IMG/VR virus record: IMGVR_UViG_3300035698_001446
Span: 1-38,824 of that record
Source of the DNA: a virus
Length of the DNA stretch: 38,824 nucleotides
Direction: 5' to 3' (one strand)
Positions 7,175-14,109 of this stretch are shown here, piece by piece. The stretch's first letter is position 1, and every line of letters starts with the position of its first letter. The position numbers were made by a program, and so were the translations under genes. A model generated the notes under the pieces. That model was not told the origin of the DNA. It saw only the letters and a list, made by a program, of their open reading frames with translations, and ran no database searches.

Positions 7175-7948
7175 ATGATTAGGGTAATAAGAACAGATCA
7201 TAAAGCACACTTCCCTTGCAAGGATAACTTTCCTGGCGGAGAAGTAAATGTAAGCATCAATACTAGCCTACTATCGGAGTTTGTAACTGTTGATGCCATT
7301 ATTAAAACATCAGACGACATTATGCAACTACTTATGACAGTAGATGCACTTCGTAGATGTAATAAAGTTAAATTCATAGATTTATATATGCCTTACGTAC
7401 CTTACGCTAGACAAGATAGGGTTTGTAATGAAGGTGAAGCCCTTAGTATTAAAGTGCTTTGTGACCTTATTAACAACATGAAGTTCAGAACAGTAACTAT
7501 CATTGATCCTCATAGTGACGTAACTCCAGCTTTACTAGATAATTGTTTAGTAATAAAGCAAGGCCACCGTATTCCAAGACCCTTACTAAAGCTAGTGACG
7601 GCAGGAAAACTAACATTAGTAGCTCCAGACTTAGGTGCAACTAAGAAAGTAGAAAGTCTATGTGCAGATTTGGGTGTATCAACTTATATCCAAGGATTCA
7701 AACACAGAGATTTAGCTACTGGCAAACTATCCGGCTTCGGCTACAGCGGGGACGTAAAAGGTAAACATCTGCTAATCGTAGACGATATTTGCGATGGTGG
7801 AGGAACCTTCGCGGGCCTAGGCGGGGTCTTAAAAGCTGCGGGCTGCTACGAGATTACTCTCTATGTATCCCACGGTATCTTTTCTAGGGGTACTAAGATT
7901 GACAACATAGATGAAGTATTATTTCCCATTGATTTAAGGAGAGATTAA
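7175..7948 (+). CDS. Prs-like pyrophosphokinase, probable Adps (NARP1)
   Basis: A 257-residue member of the ribose-phosphate pyrophosphokinase family, shorter than cellular Prs (about 315). Visible motifs: RQDR at 79-82, DPHSD at 111-115, PDLGATKK at 151-158, and the phosphoribosyl-binding loop VDDICDGGGT at 202-211. In the described phage NARP1 pathway, a Prs-like enzyme (Adps) pyrophosphorylates ADP-ribose, and the NAMPT-like partner then adds nicotinamide to rebuild NAD+. The gene lies immediately before such a partner (adjacent, zero gap), which makes Adps likelier than plain PRPP synthase. Ordinary PRPP synthesis feeding NMN formation remains the alternative. Confidence 0.85.
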   Translation: MIRVIRTDHKAHFPCKDNFPGGEVNVSINTSLLSEFVTVDAIIKTSDDIMQLLMTVDALRRCNKVKFIDLYMPYVPYARQDRVCNEGEALSIKVLCDLINNMKFRTVTIIDPHSDVTPALLDNCLVIKQGHRIPRPLLKLVTAGKLTLVAPDLGATKKVESLCADLGVSTYIQGFKHRDLATGKLSGFGYSGDVKGKHLLIVDDICDGGGTFAGLGGVLKAAGCYEITLYVSHGIFSRGTKIDNIDEVLFPIDLRRD

Positions 7949-9526
7949 ATGACTGCTACACTACAAAAAGATGTATATAAAGAATTCCACGTTCCAGCAT
8001 ACCACCCTTCTGTTACTGAAGTATATTCAAACTATACTTCTAGAGGCGGTCGCCTGTGTAACGTACCTAACAATGAAACAGTGGCTTGGGTAGGCTTCCA
8101 AAAATTCATGATGGATCACCTCGTTGATGAGTGGAACGACACTTTCTTCAACATTGATAAAGAAAAAGCCGTAAAGAAGCATATTAGAATTATGTCTGGT
8201 ATTATGGGTCGTCCCATGCAGGCTAAGTATCTTGAAGATTTGCATGATTTAGGCTATCTACCACTAGAAATTAAAGCACTACCTGAAGGCTCTTGTGTAC
8301 CTTATCAAGTAGCTCCAGTAACATTTAGAAACACACACCCTAACTTTGGCTGGTTGCCTAATGCTATTGAAACTGTAATGAGCTGTGAAAACTGGTTCAT
8401 TCAGACAAGCTGTACTACTTCTATTGAATATTACAGACGTTTCAAAGCTGCATTCGAGAAAACTGGTGGCCCTATGGAGCTACTACCTTTCATGTGCCAC
8501 GACTTTAGTATGCGGGGCATGATGGGCAGACACGCAGCAGCGGGGTCTGGTTTTGGTCACTTGGCTAGTGGATTCGCTGGCACAGATAGTATCCCAGCGG
8601 TATTGACAGCAGAAGAATTTTATGGTGCTGACGTAGATAAAGAACTCGTAGGTGCTAGTGTAGATGCTACTGAACACAGTGTAACATGTTCTTGGATGGA
8701 ATTTGGTGAAAAGGCTTTCGTCGAATACCTTATGTCTGAAGCATCCCCTAGTGGTATTCTGTCTATTGTTGCAGATACTTGGGACTTCTGGAATTTCGTA
8801 ACAGTAATTCTTCCAAGCCTAAAAGGTGACATTATGGCTCGTGATGGTCAAGTAGTTGTTCGACCCGATAGTGGCGATCCTATTAAGATCATTTGTGGCT
8901 ACAATGTACACTATGGTTTCTACTCTGACCCACTATGGTCAGACTTGTTAGTAGCTCGGGATGGTGGATTTGAAGCGTACTATTTCGATGAGAAATACTA
9001 CGATATTACAACCAGAGAAGAACTACAAACGTGCGAAGTTAAAGGTTTAGTAGAATGTCTATGGGATGAGTTTGGTGGTACTGTCACTAATAAAAACTAT
9101 AAGCAACTAGACAGACATATTGGAGCTATCTACGGAGATTCCATTACTCTAGCTAGACAGGAAGAAATTTTCAAGCGTCTAATTGCTAAGAGCTTTGTAC
9201 CTACTGTAGTTCTTGGAATTGGCTCTTATACCTTTCAATTCGTTACTCGTGATACACACGGTAGCGCAGTTAAAGCTACAAACGTGGTAATGGAAGGTCG
9301 TGACGTACCTATCTTTAAAGACCCTAAGACTGACTCTACGAAGAAGTCTGCTAAAGGATTACTAAGGGTAGAGTATGAAAACGATAAGTATGTAATGTAT
9401 GACGAACAAACTCGTGAACAGGAGAAGCAGGGCTTACTAGAGACTGTATTCTTAAACGGTGAGATCACCAAGTTCACTACACTTGCTGAAATCAGAGAAC
9501 GTATTGCAAATGAAAACTACTCTTAG
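7949..9526 (+). CDS. NAMPT-like nicotinamide transferase, probable Namat (NARP1)
   Basis: A 525-residue nicotinamide phosphoribosyltransferase-family protein of near-usual length. Visible features: HDFSMRG at 184-190, the TEHS motif at 241-244 with the active-site His, and RPDSGDP at 305-311 that binds phosphoribosyl groups. Two activities are possible: NAMPT (nicotinamide + PRPP to NMN) or Namat (nicotinamide + ADPR-pyrophosphate to NAD+). No NMN adenylyltransferase gene is seen nearby, and a Prs-like gene is directly upstream, so Namat in a NARP1 pair is favoured. NAD+ restored this way would also feed the phage's NAD-dependent ligase. Confidence 0.88.
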   Translation: MTATLQKDVYKEFHVPAYHPSVTEVYSNYTSRGGRLCNVPNNETVAWVGFQKFMMDHLVDEWNDTFFNIDKEKAVKKHIRIMSGIMGRPMQAKYLEDLHDLGYLPLEIKALPEGSCVPYQVAPVTFRNTHPNFGWLPNAIETVMSCENWFIQTSCTTSIEYYRRFKAAFEKTGGPMELLPFMCHDFSMRGMMGRHAAAGSGFGHLASGFAGTDSIPAVLTAEEFYGADVDKELVGASVDATEHSVTCSWMEFGEKAFVEYLMSEASPSGILSIVADTWDFWNFVTVILPSLKGDIMARDGQVVVRPDSGDPIKIICGYNVHYGFYSDPLWSDLLVARDGGFEAYYFDEKYYDITTREELQTCEVKGLVECLWDEFGGTVTNKNYKQLDRHIGAIYGDSITLARQEEIFKRLIAKSFVPTVVLGIGSYTFQFVTRDTHGSAVKATNVVMEGRDVPIFKDPKTDSTKKSAKGLLRVEYENDKYVMYDEQTREQEKQGLLETVFLNGEITKFTTLAEIRERIANENYS

Positions 9527-9752
9527 AAAGATAATTGGGTATACCTTGTTTTATTCAGGACATTACACTTCCTTATTAATGGAATGGGCAGACTGGTGGT
9601 TCCTACTGGGAGCTTACCAGTGGTTCATGCGGTGGAGCTTCGAGTTCTACCCTGAAATGTGGCCTACTGTGCGTCCTGAAGATACTGTTGAAGCTATGCA
9701 CGAGGAAATAACTCAACTTATTAAAGACTTGAAAAATGATAATAACACTTAG
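9510..9752 (+). CDS. Small Trp-rich hypothetical protein
   Basis: Start chosen at ATG 9510, inside the end of the NAMPT-like gene; 80 residues. Residues about 10-45 are very aromatic (EWADWWFLLGAYQWFMRWSFEFY), possibly membrane-associated; the C-terminus is an acidic helix. Probably in the NAD operon. Function unknown. Confidence 0.6.
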   Translation: MKTTLRKIIGYTLFYSGHYTSLLMEWADWWFLLGAYQWFMRWSFEFYPEMWPTVRPEDTVEAMHEEITQLIKDLKNDNNT

Positions 9753-9918
9753 GACTTGCGACGTATGCGGAGATACTAATTGTTTTGAACGTATGCAGCT
9801 AGACCCTCACTGGAATGTAAAAGTTCCAGTGATTACGTGTCTGGACTGTGACTTAAGTTATGTAGACGAAAGAGCTGAGGATATAAGAGTTGCAACAATT
9901 GACAGCGAACAACAGTGA
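9736..9918 (+). CDS. Small zinc-ribbon protein
   Basis: 60 residues with CDVCGDTNC near the N-terminus and CLDC about 23 residues later, a pattern expected to bind one zinc. Overlaps both neighbours. Function unknown. Confidence 0.6.
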   Translation: MIITLRTCDVCGDTNCFERMQLDPHWNVKVPVITCLDCDLSYVDERAEDIRVATIDSEQQ

Positions 9919-10348
9919 GATCACCCAGAGTTTACTAGAACTACTCCTGGGTGCTGAAAAAAACCGACAGAAACCGACAGTAATTTATCTAAGTTATATA
10001 ACGAAAATGCAGTTGTTCAGAGAAGCCGCTGTGGAACTCAACGTTATGTATGAGACATTTAGAGGAATACCAATTAAGACAGTAACAGATACAAACTACT
10101 ACGCAGCTTTAGGCTATGATTTTGGCAGGTACAAGTTAAAACAGAGGCATGAAATGTATTTTAAGGATAATATTGACAAACAGCATAAAACTATTTATCA
10201 AGTAATAACAAACAGTAATTTTAAGTCTTATAAGGAAGCAGAACAGGCAGTAGCTTTGATGTATGTGCCAGATATGTCTTTTGATAGGGGCCAGATTGCT
10301 ACCGCAATAAAGTTAATCAAAGAGTATTGGGAGACTAAGAATGATTGA
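9890..10348 (+). CDS. Hypothetical protein, TTG start
   Basis: A 152-residue protein. The TTG at 9890 is the first plausible start, with GAGG upstream at a longish spacing. A helical N-terminus is followed by a mixed region containing RGIPIKTVTDTNYY. The strongest internal alternative is the Met at about residue 40. No domain recognised. Confidence 0.6.
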   Translation: MQQLTANNSEITQSLLELLLGAEKNRQKPTVIYLSYITKMQLFREAAVELNVMYETFRGIPIKTVTDTNYYAALGYDFGRYKLKQRHEMYFKDNIDKQHKTIYQVITNSNFKSYKEAEQAVALMYVPDMSFDRGQIATAIKLIKEYWETKND

Positions 10349-10427
10349 TCTTCTAACATTACTTCTAGGAATAGCATTAATTGCTTTTAGTTTAATACAA
10401 ATTTATAGGATACTTCGTGACAAGTAA
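10341..10427 (+). CDS. 28-residue membrane peptide
   Basis: ATG 10341 to TAA 10425-10427. Almost the whole peptide is one hydrophobic helix (LLTLLLGIALIAFSLIQIY) with a basic end. It overlaps both neighbours, which argues for real expression. A holin-like or membrane-remodelling role cannot be judged from sequence. Confidence 0.45.
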   Translation: MIDLLTLLLGIALIAFSLIQIYRILRDK

Positions 10428-10569
10428 CGTAGCAGAACTCAGCTTTCTATTAGTTTGCCCCGAATGCCAAAGCAGCGTCTTTCACGTCATCATGTATGCC
10501 GAGGAGAACGCTGTTTTAGCGTGTGCGGAGTGCTATTTAGAACAACCTTTCACATTAGCAGAGAAATAA
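10417..10569 (+). CDS. 50-residue zinc-ribbon protein
   Basis: GTG 10417 to TAA 10567-10569. It carries CPEC and CAEC pairs separated by 22 residues, a standard treble-clef or zinc-ribbon arrangement. It overlaps the preceding small gene by 11 bases. It is the third Cys-pair mini-protein in this region (with 6209 and 9736). Function unknown. Confidence 0.5.
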   Translation: MTSNVAELSFLLVCPECQSSVFHVIMYAEENAVLACAECYLEQPFTLAEK

Positions 10570-10571
10570 TC

Positions 10572-11382
10572 ATGGATCAAGATAAAGCAGACAGTTTCGC
10601 GGAATACTTAGGGTTTTTCAAACTACGGAGCCGCAATACCTATTGATGAAGGTAAGATTGTCATGACTATGGACGGAGTAGGAACTAAACTCCTAGTAGC
10701 CGAAGAATTTAGGAAGTTTGATACTATTGGCATAGACTTAGTAGCTATGAATGTCAATGACTTGCTATGTATGGGTGCAGTTCCTATAGCATTCATGGAC
10801 TATCTAGCCGTAGGTGAGCTAGACTTAGATAAAGCTAAAGAGATTCTCAAGGGTGTTAAAGAGGGCTGTGAACTAGCAGGCTGTAAATTAGTGGGCGGTG
10901 AAACTGCACAACTAGGCCCTATGTTTAGACGCCCTCATTGGTTTGATATTGCTGGGTGTGCCGTAGGGCAACAGGTCAAACAGCCAGAGAAAGTAGTTGA
11001 GGGAGACTATCTTGTAGGTATTCCTTCATCTGGAGTACACTCTAATGGCTTCACCACTCTTAGAAAACTAACTACATGGGACGAAGAATGGCTAACACCT
11101 ACTAGAATTTACACAGATGAAATCTTAGATAACTTGAACTACATCAAAGCATGTGCTCATATTACTGGAGGAGGCATCTCTGGTAATCTACCTAGAATTC
11201 TGCATGGTCTAGATTACGAAATATCCTTTGAATTATCTCCTTGGTGGGCTGACTTGAAAGATAGACTAGATAAGTACCCCTTTCAAACGGTGTTTAACTG
11301 TGGCTGGGGCATGATTCTAGTAGTGGAAAATCCTGAGCTACTTGATATTGATGATGCTCAGGTTCTGGGTAGAGTAGTATGA
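10572..11382 (+). CDS. purM: PurM-like AIR synthetase with apparent +1 frameshift
   Basis: The main frame (from ATG 10663, 239 residues) starts with MTMDGVGTKLLVAEEF, the family's DGVGTK ATP-binding signature, and continues with FDTIGIDLVAMNVNDLLCMGA, GGETAQLGPMF, SGVHSNGFTTLR, TPTRIYTDEIL and HITGGGISGNLPR. PurM makes aminoimidazole ribonucleotide in purine synthesis. The natural N-terminus (MDQDKADSFAEYLGFF, ATG 10572) lies in another frame; skipping one A at about 10620 joins it to NYGAAIPIDEGKIV. This is a programmed +1 shift, a mutation or a sequence error. Shorter than cellular PurM (about 345). Confidence 0.8.
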
Positions 11383-11861
11383 AACTGGTAGTATTCGGAG
11401 GTAGGGACTTCATTAACTATCATGAGACTAAAGAAGTTTGTGATAGTATAAGTGGAATAACTACCCTAATCCACGGCGGGGCCTTGGGAGCTGATACCTG
11501 TGGTAAATTGTGGGGTGAAAATACTGCAGGAGTTGATGTAGAGTTATTTGAGGCTGACTGGGGCAGGTTTAAAGGTGGTGCGGGTCACAGAAGAAATGAG
11601 CAAATGGCTGAAGCCTGTGATATTGGTGTAGGGTTCTGGGATGGAACTTCTGGTGGAACTAAGAATATGATTGCTTGCATGAAGAAGTATAGTAAGCCTT
11701 TCACTATTCATTCCTATACTACGTTATACTTGCACAATATAGTACCCTATCTAGCTGATATGATTCCCAATCGTAAATTCTGTGTTTTAGACGAAAAAAA
11801 AGGCAGATTCTTTTCAGAAGAGCTGCCCAAACATATTTCTATGTATAAATTAGATTTCTAA
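11379..11861 (+). CDS. DUF2493 / YspA-type SLOG nucleotide-binding protein
   Basis: A 160-residue protein. GGRDF at 7-11, HGGALGAD at about 32-39, the GAGHRRNEQM segment and a WDGTSGGTKNMI segment are the core motifs of DUF2493 (YspA-related, SLOG superfamily; Rossmann-like, kin to DprA and LOG). Such proteins are predicted to bind nucleotides or ADP-ribose-type ligands. Coupled to purM by an ATGA overlap. Its end overlaps a convergent leftward gene by 4 bases. A GCGGGGCC site lies within at 11476. Confidence 0.8.
   Translation: MKLVVFGGRDFINYHETKEVCDSISGITTLIHGGALGADTCGKLWGENTAGVDVELFEADWGRFKGGAGHRRNEQMAEACDIGVGFWDGTSGGTKNMIACMKKYSKPFTIHSYTTLYLHNIVPYLADMIPNRKFCVLDEKKGRFFSEELPKHISMYKLDF
11476..11483 (+). 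repeat. GCGGGGCC motif, site 2
   Basis: Forward copy in the DUF2493 gene, read as GGC-GGG-GCC, a different phase from site 1. Confidence 0.6.
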
Positions 11862-12487
11862 AGATTGTACGATATACCCACAATGGCCCATCCACCGTTG
11901 TGTGGTAATTTTAGTATACTTTTATCAACCCTATGTTCCACAAGTATAGTTGAGTTAACATTCTCAGGAAGAAATTCCTTGATAGACACTTGACTCTTTT
12001 GCCTGAAAACATCAATATCCCTAGCATAAAACATATCCGCAATTTCCTCGCTCCATATCTCGTAATCAGTTCTACCCTCATAAGCGTAAGAAGAAACTCT
12101 AAACTCTGATGCGAAAGTCTCATTAATTAGTGCCATTCTGAATTCTACAAGCTGTCCTCTAGCATTAGGCTCTTCAAGTTCTACGACCTTCTTCATCCAT
12201 ACAGGACGCTGAATACCGTTAAATGCAGTTTGAAATATCTTATTAGCATCTAATTGCATGTCTAACTTTAGTTGCAGTCTAGCATTCTCAGTTTCTGATA
12301 TTAATAGCTGACTTTGCAGGTTATTAATAAGAATATCTTGAGCTGTTATTCTCTTTTCTAATATAGCTATCCTATCATAAACAGCGTCCAGGTTTGTACT
12401 CTGAGTCTCATTTAAACTCACAAAGTATGCCCCTAATGCTGTAACAATTGCACTAAAGATTGCTACTATGATCAAATCATGCCTCAT
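11858..12487 (-). CDS. Membrane-anchored coiled-coil protein
   Basis: A 209-residue protein. One N-terminal transmembrane segment (residues about 5-24, DLIIVAIFSAIVTALGAYFV) is followed by a long coiled coil (about 30-80, IAILEKRITAQDILINNLQSQ) and a soluble mixed domain. The topology suggests an inner-membrane anchor with a periplasmic or cytoplasmic domain. It ends convergently against the DUF2493 gene. Function unknown. Confidence 0.7.
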   Translation of the reverse strand: MRHDLIIVAIFSAIVTALGAYFVSLNETQSTNLDAVYDRIAILEKRITAQDILINNLQSQLLISETENARLQLKLDMQLDANKIFQTAFNGIQRPVWMKKVVELEEPNARGQLVEFRMALINETFASEFRVSSYAYEGRTDYEIWSEEIADMFYARDIDVFRQKSQVSIKEFLPENVNSTILVEHRVDKSILKLPHNGGWAIVGISYNL

Positions 12488-12535
12488 TTTAGTTACTCTC
12501 TTATTATAAGCTACTTAAAGCCCTCGCGCCGAACG

Positions 12536-12557
12536 ATAAAAATAATTCTATTTTTAT
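12536..12557. repeat. Perfect A/T inverted repeat
   Basis: ATAAAAATA, four-base loop, TATTTTTAT: a perfect 9-bp arm inverted repeat between two leftward genes. It could be a weak terminator for the gene at 12618-12962 or a protein-binding site. Confidence 0.5.
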
Positions 12558-12561
12558 TACG

Positions 12562-12585
12562 TGCAGCCTTATGTTATGCAGCCTT
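12562..12585. repeat. Paired 9-bp direct repeats
   Basis: TGCAGCCTT occurs at 12562-12570 and again at 12577-12585, start to start 15 bases apart, upstream of the leftward membrane protein gene. Operator-like in form; no known factor. Confidence 0.45.
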
Positions 12586-12617
12586 GACCACACCCTTATG
12601 AGTTACGAAATCAGCCC

Positions 12618-12962
12618 TTAGTTTCTAGATTTTGTAATAACGGTTACTACACCTACCTCAGATGTACTAGAGGATACAAATTTCACTCTGTTGGTAACAT
12701 CCCATTGATCATCGGACATTGAATATGCCGCACCATCGGCTAGAGTTGCATCAGATATAAGACAGAGCTGAGTACCTGCTTCATTATAAACTGGCTCCCA
12801 AGTAGACCCATCATCAAATGAAAAGCTTGCTGCGAGAGTATTTCCAACATATGCTGCTGAGGTCTTTATAGCTACTATAACGTCTCTTGAGTCGAATACA
12901 ATTTCAGGCGAAGTCGCCGAAGTCGCAAATGTAATACTGTGTTCTTTAACAAATTTAGCCAT
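12618..12962 (-). CDS. Small beta-rich hypothetical protein
   Basis: Start chosen at Met 12962 (MAKFVKEHSITF): a strong AAGGAG lies just upstream and the promoter at 13011-13039 would start transcription near 13004, ruling out the longer frame from 13073. 114 residues, rich in Ser, Thr, Ala and Val with alternating beta pattern (VIVAIKTSAAYVGNTLAASFSFDDG). It resembles small phage decoration or head-stabilising proteins in composition only. It has its own promoter directly after a terminator, so it is an independent unit. Confidence 0.7.
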   Translation of the reverse strand: MAKFVKEHSITFATSATSPEIVFDSRDVIVAIKTSAAYVGNTLAASFSFDDGSTWEPVYNEAGTQLCLISDATLADGAAYSMSDDQWDVTNRVKFVSSSTSEVGVVTVITKSRN

Positions 12963-13010
12963 AATATAATTCTCCTTATATTTTCTCTTTATATGGTTAA
13001 TGTTGATACC

Positions 13011-13039
13011 AGTATACCGAGAAGCAATTGCAATGTCAA
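13011..13039 (-). promoter_or_regulatory. Sigma70-type promoter, leftward
   Basis: On the minus strand TTGACA (13034-13039) and TATACT (13011-13016), spacer 17. It drives the beta-rich protein gene ending at 12618. Confidence 0.8.
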
Positions 13040-13062
13040 GACTTATTTTTGTTTCGGACACG

Positions 13063-13095
13063 AAAAAGCCCACGAAGGCGAACCTTGTGGGCTTT
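13063..13095 (-). terminator. UUCG-tetraloop intrinsic terminator
   Basis: Read leftward: AAAGCCCACAAGG, loop TTCG, CCTTCGTGGGCTTT (13 pairs with one bulged C), followed by a T run. It is a strong intrinsic terminator at the 3' end of the large RNA locus. On the plus strand no U tract follows, so it acts on leftward transcripts. Confidence 0.9.
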
Positions 13096-13428
13096 AGGGT
13101 TATTAAGGTTGAGACTACACCTAAATCACACCTTCTTTATAAGACCGTACTCACAAGGCTGAAACCTTGGATTAATCTCTTATCCACCAACTCCCTGCGA
13201 AGGGCCATTGGTAAAAGTGCATTACTGCGTTTTTTATACTGGATCGCTAATACCAGTGTCATAACAGCGTACTCGACCTTCCATCTACCTCCGAAAGCAG
13301 CTAACTTCCAAAGTGCGATATTCAATCAAACTTCTCCACCTTTCGAGTCTTGAAGCCCCAAGTTCCAATTAAGGCTTGGGATTAAGTAATTTTCCTTTAT
13401 ACTGCTACCGAGGCAGTCTTTCGATTCA

Positions 13429-13501
13429 TTTACGGTGCTGGATTTGAACCAACTACACATTCCTTGAGAGGGAATTGCTCTACCAATTGAGCTAACCTGT
13501 T
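13429..13501 (-). tRNA. tRNA-Glu(CUC)-like domain, defective acceptor stem
   Basis: Leftward 73-nt fold. U8-A9, D arm GCTC/GAGC with GG in the loop, anticodon arm ATTCC/GGAAT with loop CTCTCAA (anticodon CUC, Glu), 5-nt variable loop, and T arm GTTGG/CCAGC with TTCAAAT loop. All core invariants are present. The acceptor, AACAGGT against ACCGTAA, pairs in only three positions and no CCA is encoded. It sits inside the large RNA transcript, so it may be a structural domain or a degenerate tRNA rather than a working one. Confidence 0.75.
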
Positions 13502-13968
13502 TCTACTAAGAAGTGCTACCTCGATTGCTTCGTCACTTTCGCGACAAAATACAACACTCCTTATTGCTTTCAGCCTCTCAGCTTACTTACCGTACTTCAA
13601 GACTTGCCAATTTATTATGACGCACCTCTCGTACTGCCAGCGGCTATCTCCTTTGTAGGATTTAACTTTGGGCGCTGACTAACCCTTTGAAACCTTCTAT
13701 TCGGATTGGTGGATTCCAGTTCAGTCATGTCCCCATGCCTCTCTCGATTTTGGTTATTACGAGTTGTATCTGGCCGCCCCTTAAAGACCTTCTCCCATCT
13801 TAGTGGATGAGAGGTTGATGTTTCTCAGTCTGTTTAGATAAGCCCCAATTTCATGGTAGGGGTGGTAGAGTGTAGAACAGCTACCTTTGGCTCTTTTACA
13901 AGAGTTATCTTAAAGACACTAAACTGCCTAAATTTTATTTTAATTCCAATCTCTCAGAATATTTACAT

Positions 13969-13997
13969 ATTATCCTCTGTTTGAGGAACAAAGTCAA
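13969..13997 (-). promoter_or_regulatory. Proximal promoter P2 of the large RNA
   Basis: Leftward TTGACT (13992-13997) and GATAAT (13969-13974), spacer 17; start near 13962. The preceding bases AATTTAGTTC are the same as in P1, so the two promoters look duplicated. Confidence 0.8.
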
Positions 13998-14056
13998 GAA
14001 CTAAATTTCTTATTGTTATTATTCTTTTTGCTTTTCTTCTCAACTTTTGAAAACAT

Positions 14057-14085
14057 ATTATCCCCTTTTTTAAGCTAAGAGTCAA
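14057..14085 (-). promoter_or_regulatory. Distal promoter P1 of the large RNA
   Basis: Leftward TTGACT (14080-14085) and GATAAT (14057-14062), spacer 17; start near 14050. It lies between the macrodomain gene and P2. The tandem arrangement implies high expression of the RNA. Confidence 0.8.
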
Positions 14086-14109
14086 GAACTAAATTCTCCT
14101 AAGTTAAAT

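Larger units (their letters stand above)
13063..13962 (-). ncRNA. Large structured non-coding RNA, GOLLD/ROOL-like candidate
   Basis: About 900 nt (about 990 if started from the distal promoter) with no convincing gene, bounded by tandem strong promoters and a strong terminator on one strand. The RNA is full of local helices: an 8-bp hairpin CTCTCATC/GATGGGAG (13792-13813); GTCGC-GAAA-GTGAC with a GNRA loop (13532-13545); CTGC/GCAG near 13402-13416; CAAGG/CCTTG near 13155-13170. It contains an 11-base sarcin-ricin-like segment AGTACGAGAGG (13625-13635), GCTGAAAGCA (13565-13574), and a tRNA-like domain. Giant phage RNAs such as GOLLD are known to lie beside or overlap tRNAs; class membership is inference. 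23S rRNA-fragment mimicry is an alternative. Confidence 0.7.

Noticed and set aside
10455-10646. 63-codon frame beginning MPRMPKQRL
   Set aside because: Its first part runs out of frame through the zinc-ribbon gene 10417-10569. Only the part from ATG 10572 matters, as the N-terminus of PurM.
11911-12123. 70-codon minus-strand frame
   Set aside because: Fully inside the 209-residue membrane protein gene in another frame, with no start context.
13000-13353. Open frames of 117 (+) and 62 (-) codons in the large RNA region
   Set aside because: No ribosome-binding site, protein-like composition or overlap with neighbours. They overlap the terminator and promoters and sit over dense RNA helices, so they are chance frames.
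13441-13960. Group I intron or RNase P RNA as explanation of the structured locus
   Set aside because: I could not find the P-Q-R-S core elements, a split gene, or the RNase P conserved regions. The tRNA-like domain is uninterrupted.
13100-13960. CRISPR array or tRNA cluster
   Set aside because: No repeat-spacer periodicity, and only one tRNA-like fold could be built on either strand.
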